A stretch of 64,000 bases of DNA, taken from positions 95,208-159,207 of the forward strand of contig VXLL01000025.1 in NCBI GenBank assembly GCA_009841615.1. Direction: 5' to 3'. Made by a program: the position numbers and the translations under genes. Each line of letters opens with the position of its first letter. Position 1 is the stretch's first letter. The notes under the pieces were generated by a model, which saw nothing but the letters and a program-made list of their open reading frames with translations, did not search any database and was not told the DNA's origin. This stretch comes from Gammaproteobacteria bacterium (lineage in GTDB: Bacteria > Pseudomonadota > Gammaproteobacteria > Pseudomonadales > Azotimanducaceae). Of the stretch, positions 18,938 to 27,197 are shown in pieces.

Positions 18938-19882
18938 TTATTTGAACAGAGTCGAAACGCTGTAGCCCGAGTGGATTGCTTTGATTGCTTCTGCAAAAAG
19001 TGGTGCAACCGTTATCGTTTCAATTTTCTTACTAGGTTCAGCGGTAGACATCGGTATCGAGTCTGTTACAACTAGACGTTCGATGGGTGAATCGGTAATT
19101 CGTTCGTGAGCCCGTCCAGAAAGTACCGGATGAACAGCTGCGGCTTCTATACGTTGCACCCCGTGAAGTTGTAGGAATCTTGCCGCTTCGAGCATCGTAC
19201 CGCCGCTCGCAATCTCATCATCTACAAGTAGCGCGTTCTTTCCCTCTACATCGCCGATTAACCCCACCGCTTGCGGACGTTCATCGTCACTCACTCGACG
19301 TTTGTCAACGATCGCGATAGGTAGGTCGAGTCGATTCGCGTATTCGCGTAAATCCTTGGCCTCGCTCACATCACTGGCGACCAGAACGGAATTCGAGAGA
19401 CTGGTCGTATTTCGTAAGTGATCACACACTAATGGAGTCGCGTTCAACTGATCCACTGGAATGCGAAAGAAACCGCCGACTTGAGGTGAGTGAACATTCA
19501 TCGTCAACACTCGATCCGCCCCAGCTGTTTCCAGTAAATCAGCCATGAGACGTGCCGTGATTGAAATTCTCGGGCGGTCTTTTTTATCGGAGCGCGCATA
19601 AAAAAAGTATGGAAGCACGGCGGTGATCCTGCGCGCAGATGCGTGCTTTAACGCGTCGATAATGATCAGTAGTTCTACAATATAGTCCGACAACGGCGAA
19701 CAAGACGATTGAACCACGAAAACATCGGACTCTCGAACATTTTCTTTGCACTGAAACATGATGTTCTCATTGCCGAAACGGATAATCTCGGTTTGCGTAA
19801 GTGGTAAACCAAGGTGTTCCGCGATGTCACGCGAAAATTGTTCGTGAGAGGTGCCAGAAATAAGTTTTATGTCGTTTGGCAT
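18938..19882 (-). CDS. prs: Ribose-phosphate pyrophosphokinase, non-classical sequence type
   Basis: 314 aa. Makes PRPP from ribose-5-phosphate and ATP for nucleotide, His and Trp synthesis. Family features: ENVRESDVFVVQSSCSPLSD, RRITAVLPYFFYARSDKKDR, DRVLTMNVHSPQVGGFF and the PRPP loop LLVDDEIASGGTM. Several differ from E. coli-type Prs, which has YARQDRR, DLHAEQIQGFF and VDDMIDTGGT. This enzyme therefore belongs to a different branch of the family, though it keeps full length and the catalytic framework. It converges on tRNA-Cys and is divergent from hyuA; no ispE neighbour as in enterics. Confidence 0.9.
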   Translation of the reverse strand: MPNDIKLISGTSHEQFSRDIAEHLGLPLTQTEIIRFGNENIMFQCKENVRESDVFVVQSSCSPLSDYIVELLIIIDALKHASARRITAVLPYFFYARSDKKDRPRISITARLMADLLETAGADRVLTMNVHSPQVGGFFRIPVDQLNATPLVCDHLRNTTSLSNSVLVASDVSEAKDLREYANRLDLPIAIVDKRRVSDDERPQAVGLIGDVEGKNALLVDDEIASGGTMLEAARFLQLHGVQRIEAAAVHPVLSGRAHERITDSPIERLVVTDSIPMSTAEPSKKIETITVAPLFAEAIKAIHSGYSVSTLFK

Positions 19883-20118
19883 AACTTAAAACCAATGTGC
19901 GAACTGTATAGCTGGAGACTTCCGGTGAGCCGTCAAGTGGGTTCTAAGTATCGGAATTCTCGCTTCTTAGTGACGAAAATCAGACAACACCAACTGACGA
20001 CAGTAGCCGATGAGCAACGATTATATTGGAAAGCTTTGGTACTTGTTATTGGCTCAGAGTAAATGCTGTTCCTCACTTTGGGAGGGATGGTTGTACGACA
20101 AGGAGTAATTGAGATTTA

Positions 20119-22194
20119 GTGAATGGAAAAAACGCGTTAGCGGTAGACATTGGCGGGACGTTTACTGATGTGGTATTGCAGCTGAATCAACGGTTGCATG
20201 CAACAAAAGTACTCACTACACAAGACGATCCAAGCGAAGCAGTAATCGCTGGAATTGAGCAGCTCTTCATGGAAAGTGGAGCAAGTCCGGAGAACATTTC
20301 TCTCGTTCTGCACGGTACGACTCTCGCGACGAATGCAATTATCGAAAGGCGTGGTGCAAAAACTGCTCTGCTGACTACCGCAGGCCATCGAGATATTCTT
20401 GAAATGGCATTTGAGAATCGCTTTGAGCAATACGATGTAAATATTGAACGGCCGACTCCTTTGGTACCCCGCAAGCTTCGCATTCCAATTAAAGAACGCG
20501 TAACCGCGACTGGAAACGTATTGGTGCCGCTCGATGAATCCACCGTGCACCAAGCCATCGATCTCTTGCTTGCGGAGGAAATCGAAAGTGTAGCAATTGG
20601 CTTTTTGCACGCATATCGCAACAGGGACCACGAAGCGCGCGTCGCTGAACTAGTACTCAATCGAGCGAATTCAATACCGTTGAGCCTATCCAGCGACGTT
20701 TGTCCAGAGATTAGAGAGTACGAACGTTTATCGACAACTTGCGCGAATGCGTACGTGTTGCCTTTGATGAGCAGATATCTGTTTTCTCTACAAGAAAAGT
20801 TGAATGCACTAAATTTTCGGTGTCCTTACTTGATGATGACTTCAGGTGGAGGATTAACTAGTCTTGAAACTGCGGCTAAATACCCGATCCGTTTGGTTGA
20901 ATCCGGTCCTGCTGGAGGTGCGATTCTAGCTGGTGTAATCGCCCGAGAATTAGCATTGGATCAAGTATTGTCGTTCGACATGGGAGGCACTACCGCTAAA
21001 CTTTGTCTCCTAGATCAAGGGAATACGATTCTTTCACGAGCATTCGAAGTGGATCGAACGTACCGGTTTAAGAAGGGTAGTGGGCTACCAGTGCGAGTCC
21101 CGGTGATTGAGATGGTGGAAATTGGGGCTGGCGGCGGATCCATTGCACAGGTTGACCAATTGGGTCGAATTCAGATTGGTCCTGAAAGTGCCGGTTCTAC
21201 ACCCGGTCCTGCATGCTATGGATCTGGAGGTACCAACCCAACCGTAACTGATGCGGATTGTGTCTTAGGCCGATTTGATCCGAGTAATTTTGCTGGTGGG
21301 CAACTGCAGTTAGATAGGCCTGCGGCTTCTCAAGCCATATCTACAAGGGTCGGAGATCCACTAGAGCTATCTCTTGAAGACACAGCTTTGGGAATTTCAG
21401 AGATAGTCGATGAAAACATGACTACCGCGGCACAGAGTCATGCTACTGAATGGGGAAAGTCCGTCCACAATCGTACGTTGATTGCCTTTGGTGGAGCTGC
21501 TCCCCTACATGCCGCTCGATTGCTAGAAAAGATGAACTTAGCGCGGGTGATTATTCCTGAAGGAGCGGGGGTTGGCTCAGCGATTGGATTTATCTTCGCG
21601 CCTATTTCCTACGAAGTCGTTCGGAGTCGGCATGTGTTATTGTCTGAATTCGATGAAAACCTTGTGAGTGAAATCATTCGGGACATGCGCGAGGAAGCAA
21701 ACTCGGTAGTTGCATCCGCTCTTCACGGGTCAGAGGAAGTCACAGAAACTGCTACTGCGTTTATGCGTTATGTCGGGCAAGGTCATGAGGTGACCGTATC
21801 CTTCGGGGCGGAATCTATCAACAGACATCTATTGCAGCAAAATTTTGAGAAAACTTATGCGGAGTTGTACGGTAAGGTGATACCGGATGCCGAGATTGAG
21901 GCGATGAGTTGGACGTTAAACGTTTCAACTAAGAGTCAAGAAATAGAGTATGTGGAGGACAACGGACGCGACTCAGCGTCCATCAATGAATCTCTCAAGA
22001 AATATGAACTAGTCGACATTCACGGCACGCATGAAGCGACTGTCATCGGACGCGAGTTCTTAAGTCCTGACACTGCGATAGAGGGACCTGCGTTAATAAC
22101 TGAAAGACATACGACTACGGTGGTTCCACCGGGCTACCAAGTACGAAAGTTGTCACCATCTAACCACTTATCGCTTGAAAGGGTATCCACGTGA
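20119..22194 (+). CDS. hyuA: Hydantoinase/oxoprolinase subunit A
   Basis: 691 aa, ATP-dependent N-methylhydantoinase/5-oxoprolinase family, subunit A. GTG start at 20119. The ASKHA-type phosphate loop ALAVDIGGTFTDVVLQ lies at the N-terminus, followed by LVLHGTTLATNAIIERRGAK. Mid-protein motifs include LVESGPAGGAILAG and LSFDMGGTTAKLCLLDQG. Late motifs are TLIAFGGAAPLHAARLLEKM and VIIPEGAGVGSAIGF. With HyuB it hydrolyses a cyclic amide (hydantoin, 5-oxoproline or related substrate), coupled to ATP; the substrate cannot be told from sequence. Its stop overlaps the hyuB start by 4 nt. Confidence 0.93.
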   Translation: MNGKNALAVDIGGTFTDVVLQLNQRLHATKVLTTQDDPSEAVIAGIEQLFMESGASPENISLVLHGTTLATNAIIERRGAKTALLTTAGHRDILEMAFENRFEQYDVNIERPTPLVPRKLRIPIKERVTATGNVLVPLDESTVHQAIDLLLAEEIESVAIGFLHAYRNRDHEARVAELVLNRANSIPLSLSSDVCPEIREYERLSTTCANAYVLPLMSRYLFSLQEKLNALNFRCPYLMMTSGGGLTSLETAAKYPIRLVESGPAGGAILAGVIARELALDQVLSFDMGGTTAKLCLLDQGNTILSRAFEVDRTYRFKKGSGLPVRVPVIEMVEIGAGGGSIAQVDQLGRIQIGPESAGSTPGPACYGSGGTNPTVTDADCVLGRFDPSNFAGGQLQLDRPAASQAISTRVGDPLELSLEDTALGISEIVDENMTTAAQSHATEWGKSVHNRTLIAFGGAAPLHAARLLEKMNLARVIIPEGAGVGSAIGFIFAPISYEVVRSRHVLLSEFDENLVSEIIRDMREEANSVVASALHGSEEVTETATAFMRYVGQGHEVTVSFGAESINRHLLQQNFEKTYAELYGKVIPDAEIEAMSWTLNVSTKSQEIEYVEDNGRDSASINESLKKYELVDIHGTHEATVIGREFLSPDTAIEGPALITERHTTTVVPPGYQVRKLSPSNHLSLERVST

Positions 22195-23846
22195 GCTTAG
22201 TCGGAAACATTGAAAAACAATTGGTCTGGGATCGCTTACTGGCGATTGTTGAAGATCAAGCGCAAACGCTGATGCGTACTGCGTTCTCACCTGTAGTCCG
22301 AGAAGCTGGTGACCTGTCTGCAGGGGTGTTTAATACTAAGGGCGAGATGCTCGCACAAGCGATTACTGGTACTCCGGGTCATGTGAACGCGATGGCAAGA
22401 TCGGTGCCAAACTTTCTCGCTGAAGTTCCAATATCAAAGATGCGGGAAGGTGATGTTCTACTTACCAATGACCCGTGGCTCGCCACTGGTCATCTGAATG
22501 ACTTCACGTTGGTGACACCGACGTTTTTGAACGGAAAGGTTGTTGGGTTATTTGCGTCTACGAGTCATATTGCAGATGTTGGAGGTCGTGGGTTCGGACC
22601 GGATGCTAATGAAGTCTATGAAGAAGGAATTCAAATTCCAATCACCTATCTATTCAAGCAAGGCCAAGTTCAGGCAGAGCTGTTACGATTGATTCGTGCA
22701 AACGTGCGAGATCCCGTTGTCGCTGAGGGAGACTTGTACTCATTGACGGCCTGCAACAACGTAGGTGCTGAGAAACTCATTGACACGATGAATGAATTTC
22801 AAATTAAAGACCTATCGGACATCAGTGACATGATCCTGAATACGTCGAGAGACGCAATGCATCAGGAGATTCAGAAGTTAAACGATGGCACTTATCGATA
22901 TGACATGACTGTTGACGGGTACGACCAACCAGTTCATGTAGTTTGCGCGCTCACAATCGATGGTGATCGAATTGTGATCGACTTTACTGGAACGTCGGGT
23001 GTGTCAAGGTATGGTATAAACGTTCCATTACCGTATTGCGAAGCTTACGCATCTTTTGGAATTCGATGTTTGGTCGGAAATGACATTCCAAATAACGCAG
23101 GGTCGTTAGCACCGATAGAGGTTGTTGCACCTGCTGGATGCATTCTGAATGCCGAACCGCCCTGTGCCGTGTCTGCTCGTCATGCCCTAGGACAGATGCT
23201 ACCTGACGTGGTAATAGGGTGTCTAAGTCAGGTTTTACCGGACGAAGTTCCTTGCGAAGGGGCGTCGTGTATTTGGAATCCGGTGCTTATGAGTGATTCA
23301 ACAGCAAGCATGAACTTCAACGCGCCAGAATTTGTGATCAATCCAATTTTTAATGGAGGAACCGGTGCTCGAGTTCACAAAGATGGGTTGTCGACTACTG
23401 CGTTTCCTTCTGGAGTGAGAACGACTTCAACAGAAGTAAATGAGATTACCTCACCGTTGGTTTTTTTGCGCCGCGAATACTTGAGAGACTCTGGAGGAGC
23501 AGGTAAATTCCGAGGTGGCTTAGGTCAAATCATAGAAATTGCACATACGCACAAAGCACCCTTTGTACTCTCGAAGATGTTCGAGAGGGTGCAGCACCCC
23601 GCGCGAGGTCGCAACGGTGGTTCGAATGGTGCGGTTGGTCGAGTGTACTTAAAAGAGGACCAGGAATACAGTGGAAAAGGCAAAGAGTGGATTCCGGCTG
23701 GAGCTACATTAGTATTTGAAACTCCTGGAGGAGGTGGGTGGGGCGATCCGATCTCACGGCAAGCTTCTATGTTGCGATCAGACGTTGAAAGTGGATTGGT
23801 TTCCCAAGAACAGCTGTCGAGAGTTTATTTCGCAAACGAACATTAG
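22191..23846 (+). CDS. hyuB: Hydantoinase subunit B
   Basis: 551 aa, HyuB family, obligate partner of HyuA. GTG start at 22191 in a GTGA overlap. Typical motifs: RTAFSPVVREAGDLSAGVF, AQAITGTPGHVNAMARSV, LLTNDPWLATGHLNDFT, TSHIADVGGRGFGPDANEV and, near the end, FETPGGGGWGDP. Full length for the family. A truncated second copy of codons around 23259-23468 survives as a pseudogene at 29158-29367, so this gene was once part of a local duplication. Confidence 0.94.
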   Translation: MSLVGNIEKQLVWDRLLAIVEDQAQTLMRTAFSPVVREAGDLSAGVFNTKGEMLAQAITGTPGHVNAMARSVPNFLAEVPISKMREGDVLLTNDPWLATGHLNDFTLVTPTFLNGKVVGLFASTSHIADVGGRGFGPDANEVYEEGIQIPITYLFKQGQVQAELLRLIRANVRDPVVAEGDLYSLTACNNVGAEKLIDTMNEFQIKDLSDISDMILNTSRDAMHQEIQKLNDGTYRYDMTVDGYDQPVHVVCALTIDGDRIVIDFTGTSGVSRYGINVPLPYCEAYASFGIRCLVGNDIPNNAGSLAPIEVVAPAGCILNAEPPCAVSARHALGQMLPDVVIGCLSQVLPDEVPCEGASCIWNPVLMSDSTASMNFNAPEFVINPIFNGGTGARVHKDGLSTTAFPSGVRTTSTEVNEITSPLVFLRREYLRDSGGAGKFRGGLGQIIEIAHTHKAPFVLSKMFERVQHPARGRNGGSNGAVGRVYLKEDQEYSGKGKEWIPAGATLVFETPGGGGWGDPISRQASMLRSDVESGLVSQEQLSRVYFANEH

Positions 23847-23915
23847 TGTGATGGTACGTCCAGCGTGCGAAGAGTATAGCTACAGGCGTTTGAAGCTTCA
23901 CTATTAATCTATGAA

Positions 23916-24305
23916 ATGAAGTCTAAAGACGAAAATACCAGCGCACCATTGGAGGCCTACTACGCCGCTCCGAGAACCAGTGTTGAGGAGTTGCTCAACA
24001 TGTCTGAATGGGGATTGATCGACAAGATTTTCTTTTTCTTGCAAATTCCTCTGTGCATTGGCGTCGGTACATTGGCAGTCCTCGACTTGATAGGTGTTGA
24101 ATTCAACGGGTCGATCGATGGAGCACGTGTGATCCTCGTGTGGTCAATGGTTGTACTGTACTTCTGGTTGCGCCAAAAGCAAACTCAGCCACATGGAAAA
24201 CAAACTCCAAAGCGCTTGTACTTTGTGTTAATAGTCTTGTACGGTGTCGTTGGGGTCTTGACGACGTTCCTATGGTTGGTCCAACATCTTAAACTTGACC
24301 TCTAA
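23916..24305 (+). CDS. Small three-helix membrane protein, first tandem copy
   Basis: 129 aa, unrecognised family. A hydrophilic N-terminus containing SAPLEAYYAAPRTS and LLNMSEWGLIDK is followed by three hydrophobic segments (about residues 40-60, 72-88, 103-122). A short basic, Gln-rich loop (RQKQTQPHGKQTPKR) separates the second and third. It is a paralogue of the next gene, sharing APLE(A/S)YY(A/S)AP and MSEWGLI(D/N)K. ATG at 23916. It follows hyuB by 69 nt in the same direction. Function unknown. Confidence 0.75.
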   Translation: MKSKDENTSAPLEAYYAAPRTSVEELLNMSEWGLIDKIFFFLQIPLCIGVGTLAVLDLIGVEFNGSIDGARVILVWSMVVLYFWLRQKQTQPHGKQTPKRLYFVLIVLYGVVGVLTTFLWLVQHLKLDL

Positions 24306-24417
24306 TTGCCATTGTAAATGAATGACATACACTGTAATCTCCTAAGAAATTGACTTTGATCTCACTATCTTCGCAGACGTTTTCGCTCGACCCAATTTTC
24401 CGATTTGACAATTAGGC

Positions 24418-24801
24418 ATGAATTTAAAAGACGACAAGTCAAACGCACCGTTGGAATCTTACTACTCCGCTCCTAAATCTAGCTTTAGAGAGTTGCTCGA
24501 CATGTCCGAATGGGGATTGATCAACAAGACTATTTTTTACTTGCAGCTACCACTTTTTATGATTTATTTCACGATCATGGTCCTGAAATTGATAGGGTTT
24601 GAATTCAATTGGCTGGTCGATGGAGCAATTGTCATTTGTACGTGGTCAATTTTTGCACTGCACGTTTGGGTACGCCAAAAGAAAACTACTCCAGACGGGA
24701 AACCTACTGGAAAGCGATTGTACGCTGTCGCAATAGTCATTTGGGGTATTATTGGGGTCTGGAACACGTTTGAATGGTTGGTCAATCGTTTTTGGTTCTA
24801 A
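24418..24801 (+). CDS. Small three-helix membrane protein, second tandem copy
   Basis: 127 aa, paralogue of the gene just upstream, with the same plan. N-terminal NAPLESYYSAPKSS and LLDMSEWGLINK, three hydrophobic segments at similar positions, and loop RQKKTTPDGKPTGKR. A tandem duplication is the simplest explanation. The 112-nt gap between the copies is A+T-rich and could hold a separate promoter. Function unknown. Confidence 0.75.
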   Translation: MNLKDDKSNAPLESYYSAPKSSFRELLDMSEWGLINKTIFYLQLPLFMIYFTIMVLKLIGFEFNWLVDGAIVICTWSIFALHVWVRQKKTTPDGKPTGKRLYAVAIVIWGIIGVWNTFEWLVNRFWF

Positions 24802-25202
24802 CGATGATCACTCGTCCCATGGTTTGACTTATGAATGTATTGGTAGCTGACCTTAGAGTCTGACACCACCATCAAGTAAAAGATTTTTTACTCGAATATT
24901 GAACCAGTCGGCAACTCCACAATTCGGGAATGACGCGTTTGATCGAAACTTTCTTCCACGACTTGCGATCCATACACACACTGGGACCTCCTTGGTAACG
25001 TCGAGATCGTCTGCCATATCGGTCATTGAATAGTTATCGGTGTCAAATGAGGATGTTCGCTAACTCAGGGACAGCACCACAAGGTTCGGGTGGTAGAAAT
25101 TTTGGAAACGATTCGCTTACCGAGAAAGTCCAGCTACCGGCCGACATTTAATCGTCGGAGTTTTCGACCGGCGTTTTTCTGTTTCTTCTGTGGCCAGTTA
25201 GA
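24802..25202. other. 401-nt convergent intergenic region with a small orphan frame
   Basis: Lies between converging genes. On the minus strand an ATG frame at 24853-25026 could encode 57 aa (starting MTDMADDLDVTKEVPVCVW). It has no ribosome-binding site and no family I recognise, so it is more likely chance or a decayed gene. CCGAC-8nt-GTCGG at about 25142-25159 with a nearby T-rich stretch (25160-25180) could form a terminator for the plus-strand transcript. Confidence 0.3.
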
Positions 25203-27092
25203 CTACTGTTGAGGGCTGGGAGAGTCTTGCTCTAGTACTTTTCGTTCTTTGTCCGTCAGAAACGACTCAAGATGTTCGATCTGTTCGTTGGTATAAGGAG
25301 GGTTTGAAGATCTTGCGGCTCTCTGAAGAAGTTCGAGTGCTGCTCTAGCTTGTGCTCGAGGTGTTGGGAGGTCGTCAACGTGTTCGTAGGCCACTTGTGG
25401 AGACAGTCTCGGCAAAAATTTGCCATAGAACTCAATATGATCTTCTTCCGGTATCTCTTCAGTAAACTCGATGACAGAGTCGATGCTTTGGTCTTGACGG
25501 AAAATCGCCTGTCCAATCATTACATATACATGTAGTCGACCGGGTCCTTCGCGTACTTGTGGGAGCAACTCTTTAGCTTCCTTAAAGTCTCTGTAGGTTA
25601 ATGCACCGACGATATTGCCTTCCCAACCAGATCCGGACTCATCAACAGGATATTTGAGAGCAATTTCAATTAAGGACGGAGCAATTTCGGGGGTAACACG
25701 ACTTAAAAGGGACGAAAGAAACGTAGCGCGAGAATTTCCCAATGGGATTTCGATTTCCGGGTTGTCTAAGAACCACGTGAACGCTTCCTCTATATCTTGA
25801 TAAGCCCAGCTTTGAAGCAAGCTCCACATGATGTTCCATCGGGTTTGTGGATCCGGTACCTTATCTAGGTACTCGGTCGCCTCTTTGGGATGACGGCCAC
25901 TCATCGACCAAATTCCCTGAGTAAGCGCGTCCTCTCTGTACTCGATGGGTAACAATTCCAATTGGCGGACCACTTCCAATGGTTCAACACTGAGCCAAGT
26001 TTCAATCACAAGTTCTTCCAAGCGTTTCCTGAGTTGATCAGAGGGGACTGTCGACATAGCGTCTAAAGCTAAGAGTGGATCCATATACGACCAACGCTCG
26101 GCGCATTCAAATAAAACTGGTCGGGCAGTCTCATGAAACAGTAGCACCGCTTGTTCGAAGACGGTACTGATTTCATCCGTTTCCATTTGATCGGACAAAA
26201 CCAGGCTGATTAGGCGAGTTCGCACGCGACGCTTTGGGATGGCGTTAGCCAGATCTGCAAATTTGGCGTATCCGTCTTTCTCAATTACAGCCAAGGCGAT
26301 CTGAACTAGTTGATCCTGCTCGTCTTCCCAAAAGTTGTCGACGCTCAGCACTTCCTTCCATGCTTCGGTTGGGTTTTCCAGTGGTTTGTCTTTCTCAATC
26401 TCCTGAAGTACGTAATCTGCGACGTAGGGATTGACGTTTAACTGAGCTGCGATCTGCAGCTTCGCGTCATCAGAGAGATCCCAAGCCGTTCGAAAAATCT
26501 GCTCAAGAACTGCTCGTTTCCCTTCCCAGCTGAGGGTAGGAACGTGTTGTTCGGCATAGGTAAGCGCGGCATCAAGATCAATCTCCGACCAATCACGATA
26601 GATCTGAGAGGCGAAGCTATCATACTGGACTCTGGGAAAAGATTGGGCATGCGAGAGAGCTCGTATCGGATCAAGTGTCGCAAATTTGCGAAAAATCTGA
26701 GTCTGTGTCGATTGCCGCCTTTCAACTCCTTGAAGATCGTGCGACTCGTCAATTAAATCTACTAGAGTCGATAAATCTGCATTTCTCAACACGCTGTCGA
26801 GTGCTACTGAACTCTCAAAGTAGGTTGGCAACTCGAAAATCGATGCTAGATTTGGAGATTCCCCCGATCCAGTGTTGGACTTGTTGCTTGCGGTATCGTC
26901 TGCGGGTTTGACAAGTCGGGGAATATCTGACTCACGAACTTCTGTAGTAGAGTCCGTTTGCGTACTCTCATTTTCAAAGGGATTGAAGAGCATCAGTGTC
27001 CCGACACCCAGAATAACGGACACACCCGTGCCGATCAGAAAGGGAACAAGTCGAAAGTGTAAAGTGGAGCGTCTATCGTCTTGAGAAGACAT
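25203..27092 (-). CDS. Membrane-anchored helical-repeat (solenoid) protein, type A
   Basis: About 629 aa. I use ATG 27092 because the distance to the membrane segment (18 residues to LVPF) then equals that in the A' copy; ATG 27122 adds ten residues. One N-terminal membrane helix (LVPFLIGTGVSVILGVGTLM), a Ser/Thr/Asp-rich linker, then alpha-helical repeats of about 30-35 aa to the end. Repeat hallmarks include YRDWSEIDLDAALTYAEQHV, SYMDPLLALDAMSTVP and LQSWAYQDIEEAFTWFLDNP. The C-terminal family signature is YRDFKEAKELLPQVREG. Probably an envelope alpha-solenoid facing the periplasm; no enzyme motif seen. Pairs with type B upstream. Confidence 0.85.
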   Translation of the reverse strand: MSSQDDRRSTLHFRLVPFLIGTGVSVILGVGTLMLFNPFENESTQTDSTTEVRESDIPRLVKPADDTASNKSNTGSGESPNLASIFELPTYFESSVALDSVLRNADLSTLVDLIDESHDLQGVERRQSTQTQIFRKFATLDPIRALSHAQSFPRVQYDSFASQIYRDWSEIDLDAALTYAEQHVPTLSWEGKRAVLEQIFRTAWDLSDDAKLQIAAQLNVNPYVADYVLQEIEKDKPLENPTEAWKEVLSVDNFWEDEQDQLVQIALAVIEKDGYAKFADLANAIPKRRVRTRLISLVLSDQMETDEISTVFEQAVLLFHETARPVLFECAERWSYMDPLLALDAMSTVPSDQLRKRLEELVIETWLSVEPLEVVRQLELLPIEYREDALTQGIWSMSGRHPKEATEYLDKVPDPQTRWNIMWSLLQSWAYQDIEEAFTWFLDNPEIEIPLGNSRATFLSSLLSRVTPEIAPSLIEIALKYPVDESGSGWEGNIVGALTYRDFKEAKELLPQVREGPGRLHVYVMIGQAIFRQDQSIDSVIEFTEEIPEEDHIEFYGKFLPRLSPQVAYEHVDDLPTPRAQARAALELLQRAARSSNPPYTNEQIEHLESFLTDKERKVLEQDSPSPQQ

Positions 27093-27197
27093 TGTGTGTT
27101 CGCCACAACGGGACATCGGCATGGGTTAGACTACCGCAAGAGCAGCGCGTAGAGCGAGCTTCCTGTGGATTTTTATCCGAGCATGTCAGTATCGTAT

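Noticed and set aside
24853..25026. 57-aa minus-strand frame starting MTDMADDLDV.
   Set aside because: No ribosome-binding site, no family and no conservation evidence from within the window; kept only as a note in the intergenic entry.
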